Assembly (NCBI GenBank): GCA_937926355.1
Contig: CALAZP010000141.1
Span: 1-14,111 of the forward strand
Source: an uncultured Saprospirales bacterium
GTDB lineage: Bacteria > Bacteroidota > Bacteroidia > Chitinophagales > Saprospiraceae
Direction: 5' to 3'
DNA: 14,111 nt
Positions 1-6,460 of this stretch are shown piece by piece. The position numbers and the translations under genes are program-made. Each line of letters begins with the position of its first letter. Position 1 is the stretch's first letter. The notes below the pieces were generated by a model, which made no database searches, was not told the origin of the DNA, and saw only the letters and a list, made by a program, of their open reading frames with translations.

Positions 1-181
1 GGCTATTATCAAAGGATAATAATTCCTTTAAGTCATATTTGCCAGCACTAAACAGTTTGAGATAATGATTGACTGTATTTCTTGATATTCCAAGGGTGCT
101 TGCAATTTTCCGATTGCTAATTCCATCTAAATGGAGTGTTATTATTTGCTTTAAATCCATCGAGTCTAACTTTCTAGCCAT
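1..181 (-). CDS. istA: IS21-family transposase IstA, N-terminal fragment (partial)
   Basis: Reading leftwards from an ATG at 179-181 gives 60 residues starting MARKLDSMDLKQIITLHLDG, running off the left edge without a stop. Residues about 20-42 (ISNRKIASTLGISRNTV) form a classic helix-turn-helix of the kind that opens IstA proteins and recognises the terminal repeats. The DDE catalytic core and the istB helper ATPase would lie further left. Spacing from the terminal repeats fits a normal istA start. The part in view is intact; whether the whole element is active cannot be judged. Confidence 0.85.
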   Translation of the reverse strand, partial: MARKLDSMDLKQIITLHLDGISNRKIASTLGISRNTVNHYLKLFSAGKYDLKELLSFDNS

Positions 182-225
182 ATCGCTTTTTAGGCGATAA
201 GGTAATTTTTACTCGACTTTTCAAA

Positions 226-340
226 GTGGCACAAAACGAACCGTTATACAATAACTATTTTGTACTAAAAGTGGCACAATTCAATCCGAAACGGGTGGCA
301 CTGTAAAACCGAAATGGGTGGCACAATTCAAACCGTTATA
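226..340. repeat. Four IS21 terminal repeats (IstA binding sites)
   Basis: Four copies at 226-248, 271-293, 295-316 and 318-340 all start GTGGCACA or GTGGCACT. All share a CCGAAA/CCGTTATA tail. The last three are packed at 23-24 bp steps, about two helical turns, so bound protein would sit on one DNA face. The first and last copies end identically in CCGTTATA. Confidence 0.75.
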
Positions 341-359
341 TCCACATAAATCAATTAAA

Positions 360-1046
360 ATGAAAAAACTAATTTTATTACTAACATTAATTTCTAGAAT
401 TACTTTATCAGCTCAAACAATGGCTTTTACCGCAATAGAGGTCAAAGTTAAGCCTCATACCCAAAATGATATTGCTGAAGCTTTTGATAAGGTATTTGAA
501 GATGTAAAAATGAATCAAGGAGGAGTCGTATTAGAAAGATTTTGGAATGGACGAACTAATGGTATGACACATAGACTTGTTTTTATGAGTACTTTGGGAA
601 TAGAACTTGTTGCTGAAGGTTCAATAAGTCTAGATAAAAATGAAGCTTTTTGGGCTAAAATGAACAATTACATAGAAGAATGGGGGACAAGTTATTCTGG
701 AAGAATATTAAGCTGGCAAGAAGGAGATACTGAAAAAAATCCAGCAGTTCATATTTGGGATATTAAGGCTCAAGATCAAAATCAGTTTAAAAAAGGTCAT
801 GATAATATTGTGAAAACATTCAAAAAAGATTTTGAAGGAAGAGTGGTAGGCTTTGGAACCTATGACATAGGAAGACCAAATGGAGCATCACACTGGGTTG
901 CAGTAACTGGAAAGGATAGTAATGATCATTTAATGCTTTACGACAAACTTGAAAAGTCTAGTAAGTTTATGCAACTAATTAAAGAAAGGGGTGCAGCAGA
1001 AGACGTTAGAGATTATGAATTAGAAATCTTGAGAAGAAAACAATAA
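360..1046 (+). CDS. Secreted two-repeat alpha/beta protein of unknown function
   Basis: 228 aa from the ATG at 360, which starts a good Sec signal peptide (MKKLILLLTLISRITLSAQ, cleavage near residue 19). An in-frame GTG at 318 lies inside the IS21 end and is not used as the start. The mature protein seems to hold two similar halves. The block with FEDVKMNQGG, ERFWNGRTNG and HRLVFMS resembles the later block with FKKDFEGRVVG, TYDIGRPNG and SHWVAVTG. That pattern suggests two ferredoxin-like or dimeric alpha/beta-barrel-type domains. No catalytic motif is visible and I do not recognise a named family. The protein at 5332-6093 has a similar size, signal peptide and apparent layout. The IS end lies only 13 bp upstream, so the native promoter has probably been separated from the gene. 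A weak hairpin at 1057-1077 may end the transcript. Confidence 0.8.
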   Translation: MKKLILLLTLISRITLSAQTMAFTAIEVKVKPHTQNDIAEAFDKVFEDVKMNQGGVVLERFWNGRTNGMTHRLVFMSTLGIELVAEGSISLDKNEAFWAKMNNYIEEWGTSYSGRILSWQEGDTEKNPAVHIWDIKAQDQNQFKKGHDNIVKTFKKDFEGRVVGFGTYDIGRPNGASHWVAVTGKDSNDHLMLYDKLEKSSKFMQLIKERGAAEDVRDYELEILRRKQ

Positions 1047-1056
1047 ATTTTTTCTT

Positions 1057-1077
1057 AACCCTTCCCAGCGGAGGGTT
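1057..1077 (+). terminator. Weak hairpin, possible terminator
   Basis: AACCCT at 1057-1062 pairs with AGGGTT at 1072-1077 around a 9-nt loop, 10 bp after the stop of the preceding gene. It is followed by TATCTATT, not a clean U-tract, so termination would be weak. It is the only candidate between this gene and the next. Confidence 0.35.
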
Positions 1078-1139
1078 TATCTATTACAACAATTCTTCTA
1101 TCTTTAAGAAAATATTAATCTTAAAAAATTAAAAATGAA

Positions 1140-2774
1140 ATGAAGAATGGAAAACTTCTATTAATCCTTTTTTTATTTCTATTTGTTTATTGTGATAAAA
1201 AAACCAAATTAAAATTAATTGATAAGAATATTGTTGGTCAATACATTGACAATTTTAATAAAAATGATGTTGAATTGTATCAACAGTTTATTACTAATGC
1301 TGATGTTAAAACTTTTTTACTAGATAATGTTCCTTTAATTGAGATACCTAACAAAGATATTGAAGAAACCTATTATTTTAGGTGGTGGACGTACCGAAAA
1401 CACATTAAAAACACAGAAGACGGTTTTGTAATTACGGAGTTTCTTCCAAATGTATTTTGGTCTATGAAACACAATACAATTAATTGTCCTGCTGGCCATC
1501 ACATCTATGAAGGAAGATGGTTAAGAAACCCAAAATACATTTCCGATTATATCAATTTCTGGTTGAATAAATCAGGTGATGGAATCAGGCAATATAGTTT
1601 TTGGGTTGCAGATGCTTCACTTGCATTTCAAAGTGTTCATCGTAATGATTCTTTAATTAATGATCAGTTGCCACTTCTTTTAAAAAATTACGAAAAATGG
1701 GAACTTGATAGATGGAATAAAAACAATTCTCTTTTCTGGCAGTATGATACTAATGACGGCATGGAACACACCGTGAGTGGGAGAATACTCAATAATGGCA
1801 TCGATACATTTACTGTTGCTGCCACTAGACCTACTATAAATAGCTATATGTATGGAGATGCAATAGCAATTGCTAAATTTGCTCAAATACTTAATAAACC
1901 ATTAATTTCTTCTTCCTTTTTAGAAAAGGCAGAAAATATCAAACAAAGTGTTCAAGATCGACTTTGGAACAAAAAACTTAACTTTTTTACCGTATTGCCA
2001 AAAGATTTTAACAAGGGACACACGCCATTGAATGTATGAGAACTCATTGGTTACGTACCATGGTATTTTAATTTACCTGATGATAAAATGGAGTATGCCA
2101 TTGCTTGGCAAAAAGTAAAAGACACTCTTGGTTTTGCTGCCCCTGTAGGGTTGACTGTAACAGAGCGTTCTCACCCTTATTTTCAGATTAGCTATGAAGG
2201 TCATGAGTGCCAATGGAATGGACCTTCTTGGCCTTTCGCAACCACACAAACCCTTAAAGCTTTGGCAAACCACATCAATAACTACACGAATCACCAAATG
2301 GTTTCCAAAAAAGACTATTACGAACTATTATTACAATATGCTAAAAGTCATAAGAGAACTAATGAGAAGGGTCAAACTCTGCATTGGATTGATGAAAATC
2401 TTAACCCTTTTACAGGGGACTGGATTTCTAGATCTAGATTAAAAAAATGGGAGAATGGATTTTGGAGTAAAGAAAAAGGAGATGTTGAAAGAGGAAAAGA
2501 CTACAATCATTCAGGATTTTGTGATTTGGTCATATCAGATCTGCTTGGACTGAAGCCACAGCTAGATGGTAGTATTAAAATTAACCCTTTGGTTCCAGAG
2601 AGTTGGGATTGGTTTTGTCTTGATAGAGTGGTTTCTAATGGTCGAGAAATCAGAGTTGTTTGGGACAAGTATGGTGAAAAATATAAAATAGGCAAAGGTT
2701 TTATGGTTTTTATCAATGATAAACTTGTTAATAAATCCCTTACTCTGAAAGACTTAACTATTGATTCAATTTAA
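1140..2774 (+). pseudogene. Lipoprotein glycoside hydrolase, (alpha/alpha)6-barrel MGH1/GH63-like, interrupted by in-frame TGA
   Basis: The frame opens at ATG 1140 with a lipoprotein signal (FLFLFVYC, lipid-bearing Cys18). It runs 299 codons to a TGA at 2037-2039 and then continues in the same frame to 2774, 544 codon positions in all. The two parts form one protein. Upstream are EETYYFRWWTYRKHI, FLPNVFWSMKHNT, HHIYEGRWLRNP, SFWVADASLAF and QYDTNDGMEHTVSG. Downstream are ELIGYVPWYFNLP, HECQWNGPSWPFATTQTLKAL and KDYNHSGFCDL. These are features of the six-hairpin barrel group that includes GH63 and mannosylglycerate-hydrolase-like enzymes. The stop falls where NV-R-ELIGYVPWYF would be expected, so a single CGA to TGA change explains it. 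Barrel residues lie on both sides, so neither half should be active alone. Expected role: cell-surface or periplasmic glycan hydrolysis. Gene family confident; substrate unknown. A sequencing error is possible. Confidence 0.78.
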
Positions 2775-2804
2775 TTTATCATAAAAAAATCTAAGAGTAC
2801 ATAA

Positions 2805-4061
2805 ATGAAAAATTTTCACAAAATAAAGAAATACCTTTTGTTGATTTCAGGATTAATTATTTTAAAATCGTGTAGTAATATTCAAAAAACTCAAATTCAG
2901 CATGAAAGATGGACTGAAGAAAAAGCTTGGGAGTGGTTTGATAAACAGCCTTGGCTTGTGGGGACGAATTTTATTTCCAGTTCGGCCATAAATCAACTTG
3001 AGTTTTGGCAGGAAGAAACTTTTGATCCCGAGCTGATTGATAAAGAGTTAGGACTTTCCGCAAGTATTGGAATGAATACCCATAGAGTATTTCTTCATGA
3101 TTTGCTCTGGCAACAAGATTCAATTGGATTTATGAGTCGCATTGATAAATTTTTAGAAATTTCTCATAAAAATGGAATAAAAATATTGTTTGTTTTTTTT
3201 GATGACGTTTGGTATCCATTACCTAAGCTAGGAAAACAACCTGAACCAATACCAAATGTTCATAATTCAGGATGGGTTCAATCTCCTGGAGCAAAAATTT
3301 TATATGATTCTTTAAGTCATTACAAACTCGAGTCTTATGTAAAAGGAGTAATTGGAAAATTTGCAAATGATGATAGAATCCTAGGGTGGGATCTTTATAA
3401 TGAACCTGGTCAGAAAGGGATAGCTTCACATAATATTTCTAAGGAAAGAGCAATTGAATTGTACAAAAAGATTGGTATAGAAATTAATGACAGCAATTAT
3501 TCAAAATACAATTTAAATCAAATTGACCCGAAAGAAATAAAACAAAAGCACACTCTGTCTTTATAAAAAAAAACCGTAAAATGGGCTAGGGAAGTAAACC
3601 CATCTCAACCTCTTACAATCGGTATTTATGAATGGGATATTAAATGGGATAACATAAATAATTTATCTGAGCTAAATCGATTTATTCTAAATAGCTCAGA
3701 TATCATTTCTTTTCATTCATATGGATCAAAAAACGAGGTTTTAATGAGGGTTAAACAGCTTAAAAATTATAGGAGACCTCTTTTGTGCACAGAGTATATT
3801 GCACGTGAATATGAGAATAAATTTCAGAATGTATTACCGATTTTTGGTGATAATAAAATTGGGGCTTATAATTGGGGTTTAGTTTCTGGTAAAACTAACA
3901 CTATATATCCATGGAAAAGTTTGGATTCAACATATACAAGTCCACCAATGAGATGGCATCACGATATATTTTATCAAAATGGGGAACCGTTCTCAACAGA
4001 AGAAACAGAATTTATTAAAAACAGTATATTTTCTGAAAATAAGCAATCAGTTATCCATTGA
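2805..4061 (+). pseudogene. Lipoprotein GH5-like TIM-barrel glycoside hydrolase, interrupted by in-frame TAA
   Basis: Starts 30 bp after the preceding hydrolase frame, so probably in one operon. A lipoprotein signal ends LIILKSC (Cys23). The frame runs 253 codons to TAA at 3564-3566 and continues in the same frame to 4061, 418 codon positions. Family signs are KQPWLVGTNFISSSAINQLE, GMNTHRVFLHDLLW, FDDVWYPLPKLGKQ, HNSGWVQSPG and GWDLYNEPG (likely acid/base Glu200). After the stop come VKWAREVNPSQPLTIG, DIISFHSYG and PLLCTEYIARE (likely nucleophile Glu330). This is a GH5/GH2-like TIM barrel often named endo-xylanase or cellulase-family. The stop sits at SL-*-KKTVKWAREV, where a Leu (TTA) would fit, so one T to A change is enough. 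It lies beside nine A's, but the frame agrees on both sides. The stop separates the two catalytic glutamates, so the product should be dead. Confidence 0.78.
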
Positions 4062-4211
4062 TAAATGCTTTTCTTTTACACCAATGCCTAGAAAAAAATT
4101 CTTCTAATCCATTGCTATCATTGCCTTAGAATTAGTTTCCAGTGTTGTGGTTTTAAGGGGAGTTGTTTGGGGGAAGTTTGTAGTGTGATAGATGTTAAAA
4201 GCTCTTATGGG

Positions 4212-4256
4212 TGTGCCGCTGTCCCATGCCCCCAAGGCTAAGGGACAAGCGGCACA
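4212..4256. repeat. Long GC-rich inverted repeat (14-bp stem, one bulge)
   Basis: TGTGCCGCTGTCCC at 4212-4225 pairs with GGGACAAGCGGCACA at 4242-4256, leaving one extra A (4247) and a 16-nt loop. The stem is far more GC-rich than its surroundings and has no U-tract, so it is not a plain terminator. It may be a dispersed repeat or a recombination-related hairpin. Confidence 0.6.
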
Positions 4257-4387
4257 TGTAACTTTCCTATTTTCATTTCTCCAACAAAACATTTACATTG
4301 CTGTAGCTATTGAGATTTTGTAAATAATCCTAATGGTTATTATTCTTTGATAGGACTTGTGTGCAAATAGTGTGCAAGAAGAAAAAA

Positions 4388-4407
4388 CCCCTCACGTTAG
4401 TGAAGGG
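4388..4407 (-). terminator. Orphan minus-strand intrinsic terminator
   Basis: Read on the minus strand: CCCTTCAC, loop TAAC, GTGAGGGG, then TTTTTT. The stem is fully paired on the minus strand with one G-U pair. On the plus strand the same position is a C-A mismatch, so the RNA made is minus-strand. No minus-strand gene lies directly upstream of it. The next item upstream is the tRNA-end-like repeat at 4451, which suggests it once ended a tRNA transcript. Confidence 0.7.
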
Positions 4408-4450
4408 CTTTGATTATTTGTTAGGCATTATGTAGTATAGCGGTTAGGCT

Positions 4451-4486
4451 TGCTCCCCCTATTATTCAAAGTTGCAGCATAACTAA
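4451..4486. repeat. 36-bp direct repeat, copy A, opening with tRNA-end-like GCTCCCCCT
   Basis: Matches 6377-6412 at 32 of 36 positions. Both begin TGCTCCCCCTATT and continue TTCAAAG, TGCAGCA. The first bases equal the complement of a typical tRNA 3' acceptor strand (AGGGGGAGC), as also found at 7447. This copy carries the TTG (4472-4474) that may serve as the -33 element of the next gene. Confidence 0.65.
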
Positions 4487-4489
4487 ATC

Positions 4490-4497
4490 TATTTTTG
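4490..4497 (+). promoter_or_regulatory. TAnnTTTG promoter box for the 4536 gene
   Basis: TATTTTTG matches the Bacteroidota -7 consensus TAnnTTTG exactly. A TTG at 4472-4474 lies 15 bp upstream as a candidate -33 element, a slightly short spacing. Predicted transcription start is around 4504, giving a leader of about 30 nt. Prediction only. Confidence 0.5.
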
Positions 4498-4535
4498 AAT
4501 TAATTTGATTAAATTTTAGATCTAATTCATTCATC

Positions 4536-5264
4536 ATGAGAACAGTAAGCTTGTTGGCTGTTTTATTTATTAGCCAAGGATTATTTGGACAAGAATTCAC
4601 GGAAAGAGTTTATTCAGGAAACATTAATGGACTATCCTCTACGTTGAGGTTAGAACCGGGGAGTCTTCACAATGATGAGACAGAGAATCGGTTTTATGGA
4701 ATGATTTTAGGTAGTGATGGTTCTACATATATTTTGATGGGTGACCTAAACGAATCAAGCCAATTAATAGGTTCGGCATGGGATAAGTTCACAGCACAAG
4801 AGTTCAAGTTTTTAATTGAATTCAATGATTCCGGTTTGAACTTTAATTTTGGATTGAACGATAGATATGGAACAACAATTAATTTCTACCAAGAAGGCTT
4901 TGAAGCCAAAAAACAATTTTCTAATCAAGTAGGATTAGATTCACAATTGATAGGTGTTTGGATGAGAACAGAATCTTTTTCTGATCCAATTACCGGTTTC
5001 TCATATGTGATTGAAGAAACATTGTCCTTGTTCGGAGATGGGATCTTACAATTTAGCTCGAAGTCGGCCGGGGGAAATGGAGGAGTAACCGACACTACTC
5101 CTGGTCAGCAGCTAAAAGGATATTGGAAGACCGATAACAAAGCGCTCTTTACCAGTGATCTACCAGCCGGCCCATGGATGAACAATGGTAACTACTTGGT
5201 AGACCCAAACAATATGATGCTTAAACAGTCTGGCGGCAATAAACTTTGGAATAGAGTCCAATAA
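4536..5264 (+). CDS. Secreted beta-rich protein, lipocalin-like C-terminal half, function unknown
   Basis: 242 aa. The signal peptide MRTVSLLAVLFISQGLFGQ predicts export. The mature chain is rich in beta strands, aromatic residues and Gly/Asn. It splits into an N-terminal half (about 22-125, with GNINGLSSTLRLEPGS, NRFYGMILGSDGSTYILMG) and a C-terminal half from about 135. The latter opens with the LIGVWMRTE pattern (LxGxW) that starts many lipocalin-like barrels and ends NGNYLVDPNNMMLKQSGGNK. No Cys lipobox, catalytic motif or membrane segment follows the signal. I cannot name a family. It has its own promoter box and ends in a bidirectional terminator shared with the convergent gene, so it is a single-gene unit. 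Confidence 0.8.
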   Translation: MRTVSLLAVLFISQGLFGQEFTERVYSGNINGLSSTLRLEPGSLHNDETENRFYGMILGSDGSTYILMGDLNESSQLIGSAWDKFTAQEFKFLIEFNDSGLNFNFGLNDRYGTTINFYQEGFEAKKQFSNQVGLDSQLIGVWMRTESFSDPITGFSYVIEETLSLFGDGILQFSSKSAGGNGGVTDTTPGQQLKGYWKTDNKALFTSDLPAGPWMNNGNYLVDPNNMMLKQSGGNKLWNRVQ

Positions 5265-5265
5265 C

Positions 5266-5304
5266 AAAACCGCTATACTTTAGAAGTATAACGGTTTTAT
5301 TTTT
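5266..5304. terminator. Bidirectional intrinsic terminator between convergent genes
   Basis: AAAACCGCTATACTT (5266-5280), loop TAG, AAGTATAACGGTTTT (5284-5298), then ATTTTT. The stem has 15 positions with one C-A mismatch on the plus strand, which becomes a G-U pair on the minus strand. The U-tract is better on the plus side, but it can serve both the gene ending at 5264 and the one ending at 5332. It is closely similar to the hairpin at 7401-7433. Confidence 0.85.
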
Positions 5305-5331
5305 AACTAGCTTTTAAGAAAACAGAAATAT

Positions 5332-6093
5332 TTATTGAGGGTTTCCCAAAATTTCTATCAGCTCCCAAATATTTTGGTATCGAAATCCATCAGGGTCATA
5401 TTTACTCATTTCAGATTTTGATAAAATTTCGTTTATCTCTTTGTTTGATACATAATCCATTGGAGATAATGCTTTCAGAGCACTTGACAAATCTTTGAAG
5501 TGATCATATGTGATTATGGTTGATTCATCAATACCTTTTGGATGTAATCTCGCTAAGATACCCCATCCTGTTCTAGATCCTTCTTTACCTAAATTCTTTT
5601 TAAAATAAGGCATCCAAAGATTAATATTTTCATTAACAAAACCGTTAAAATCTGCTGGCTTGGCTAGGTTCCAAACAGCATACTTAAATTCTCCCATTGG
5701 CAGCTCTGCAATTGATTTATAGGTGTCATTGTAGAGCGTTTTTGACAAGCCTACCGTACTTGCTAATAAAGGATCAAAGCCTAAAACTTGTTCAGCAGAG
5801 CTCCAAATCTTCATTTGATTTTCAAATTGCTCAAAATTTTTGAACACCAAGACAAAAGCATGTGTTGGTTTTGTTTGATCATCTGTCCTTCCAAAAATTC
5901 TAAAAAAAGCAGCCGCCAAAAGATCACCATTTTCAATAGCCTTTCTTTTGACTTTTGACCAATGTTGTGTTTCTAAAGACTCAAATTCAGCTACATTTTC
6001 AGAAGGAACATGTCTGTACTGTACATTAACAATGTTTTGTGAAAATGCTGTTGTAGTGTACAAAACAATAATTAACATTAAAATTTTTTTCAT
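5332..6093 (-). CDS. Secreted protein, probably two ferredoxin-like (DABB-type) domains, function unknown
   Basis: 253 aa from the ATG at 6091-6093. The frame extends further upstream, but only this start gives a clean signal peptide (MKKILMLIIVLYTTTAFSQ). The mature chain has an N-terminal unit (NVQYRHVPSENVAEFESLETQHWSK, then a HAFVLVFKNFEQFE strand-helix) and a C-terminal unit (FKYAVWNLAKPADFNGFVNEN, TIITYDHFKDLSSALKAL). That is a tandem beta-alpha-beta-beta arrangement like paired dimeric alpha/beta-barrel domains. No active-site motif stands out. Size and layout resemble the protein at 360-1046, although direct identity is low, so any kinship is at fold level. It is transcribed alone, convergent with the gene to its left. 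I saw no exact TAnnTTTG box upstream. Confidence 0.8.
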   Translation of the reverse strand: MKKILMLIIVLYTTTAFSQNIVNVQYRHVPSENVAEFESLETQHWSKVKRKAIENGDLLAAAFFRIFGRTDDQTKPTHAFVLVFKNFEQFENQMKIWSSAEQVLGFDPLLASTVGLSKTLYNDTYKSIAELPMGEFKYAVWNLAKPADFNGFVNENINLWMPYFKKNLGKEGSRTGWGILARLHPKGIDESTIITYDHFKDLSSALKALSPMDYVSNKEINEILSKSEMSKYDPDGFRYQNIWELIEILGNPQ

Positions 6094-6275
6094 ATCCGAT
6101 TGATTTATTTTTACTTTCAATATAATAAAATAAACCATACATATCTTAAAAGAAAGCTAGAAAGTATTATTAAACTATAGAAAGTTTTGGGACAATCATC
6201 TATAAATTTTAGTCTGATGTGTAATCTTCCCTAAAAACTGCTACAAAAGTAAAGCGGATTTTTTCATTAAAAGTT

Positions 6276-6293
6276 GCTCCTCCTCTTGGGCTC
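6276..6293 (-). other. tRNA 3'-end scrap (half T-arm plus acceptor strand)
   Basis: Read on the minus strand, GAGCCCAAGAGGAGGAGC has the form of the last bases of a tRNA: the 3' side of the T-loop and T-stem (GAGCCCAAG) followed by an acceptor strand. The sequence before it on that strand is the CCCCGAA palindrome, not the rest of a tRNA, so only a fragment is present. Confidence 0.45.
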
Positions 6294-6311
6294 CCCGAAA
6301 CAAGTTCGGGG
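6293..6311. repeat. Palindrome CCCCGAA-ACAAG-TTCGGGG
   Basis: A 7-bp perfect stem with a 5-nt loop and no U-tract. From memory, near-identical CCCGAAAC/GTTCGGG palindromes are scattered between genes in many Flavobacteriaceae genomes, so this is probably a dispersed intergenic repeat and not a site specific to this locus. Confidence 0.5.
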
Positions 6312-6343
6312 TAAACTTCTCGCCTAAAAGATGAGAAAACAAA

Positions 6344-6367
6344 AAAAGCAACCTAACGGCTGCTTTT
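6344..6367 (-). terminator. Minus-strand intrinsic terminator
   Basis: Read on the minus strand: AAAAGCAGCC, loop GTTA, GGTTGCTTTTTTT. The stem is complete on that strand with one G-U pair, which is an A-C mismatch on the plus strand, and it has a long U-tract. It lies about 95 bp after the esterase stop and only 10 bp after repeat copy B. Confidence 0.8.
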
Positions 6368-6376
6368 CTAATTTTC

Positions 6377-6412
6377 TGCTCCCCCTATTGTTCAAAGATG
6401 CAGCACAAGTAA
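6377..6412. repeat. 36-bp direct repeat, copy B
   Basis: 32 of 36 positions match 4451-4486, in the same orientation, with the same GCTCCCCCT start. The four differences include the TTG that copy A supplies as a possible promoter element, so this copy has no evident promoter role. Confidence 0.65.
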
Positions 6413-6460
6413 GTCCAATAGTGGATTAGGTTTAACAATAATTTTTAATTAAGAGTAAAC

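Larger units (their letters stand above)
1..346 (-). mobile_element. One end of an IS21-family insertion sequence (continues left of window)
   Basis: The start of an istA-like gene on the minus strand is preceded by about 165 bp holding four copies of a roughly 23-bp repeat. The repeat begins GTGGCACA and continues with a CCGAAA or CCGTTATA core, at about 226-248, 271-293, 295-316 and 318-340. Multiple terminal repeats of this sort are the IstA binding sites typical of IS21-family ends. The outermost repeat is followed by TCCACA. Read from outside, this gives TGTGGATATAACGG, fitting the TG...CA ends of the family, so I place the boundary at about 346. The other end, istB and the target duplication are outside the window. 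The boundary is inferred and could be off by a few bases. Confidence 0.82.
4062..4535. other. 474-bp gap without a convincing gene; hairpins, terminator and repeats
   Basis: No coding frame here has a start, length and composition I would trust. It contains a long GC-rich hairpin (4212-4256), twin TGTGCAA motifs (4360-4366, 4371-4377), a minus-strand intrinsic terminator (4388-4407), and two GTTAGGC heptamers (4420-4426, 4443-4449). It also holds an AGTATAGCGGTT stretch (4434-4445) matching one arm of the terminators at 5266 and 7401, a 36-bp repeat (4451-4486), and the promoter of the next gene. The mix looks like the scar of an insertion at a former tRNA gene. Confidence 0.5.
6094..6460. 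other. 367-bp gap: tRNA-end scraps, palindrome and terminator, no gene
   Basis: No credible coding frame. Contains a tRNA 3'-end-like scrap (6276-6293), the CCCCGAA/TTCGGGG palindrome (6293-6311), the minus-strand terminator of the esterase gene (6344-6367) and copy B of the 36-bp repeat (6377-6412). Confidence 0.5.

Noticed and set aside
318..359. Longer reading of the first secreted protein from the GTG at 318
   Set aside because: The added residues are encoded by the IS21 terminal repeat, and the ATG at 360 begins a clean signal peptide.
2037..2039. TGA as a selenocysteine or recoded codon
   Set aside because: The position is expected to be Arg, not Cys or Sec, no SECIS-like hairpin is evident just after it, and the neighbouring gene is broken by TAA. 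A nonsense mutation is simpler.
4104..4292. 62-aa open frame on the minus strand
   Set aside because: It runs through the GC-rich inverted repeat, has no start signal or recognisable motif, and its composition is explained by the hairpin.
4420..4449. Integron attC site suggested by two GTTAGGC heptamers
   Set aside because: No matching RYYYAAC partner with inner L boxes and a foldable palindrome is found at proper spacing, and no integron integrase is in view.
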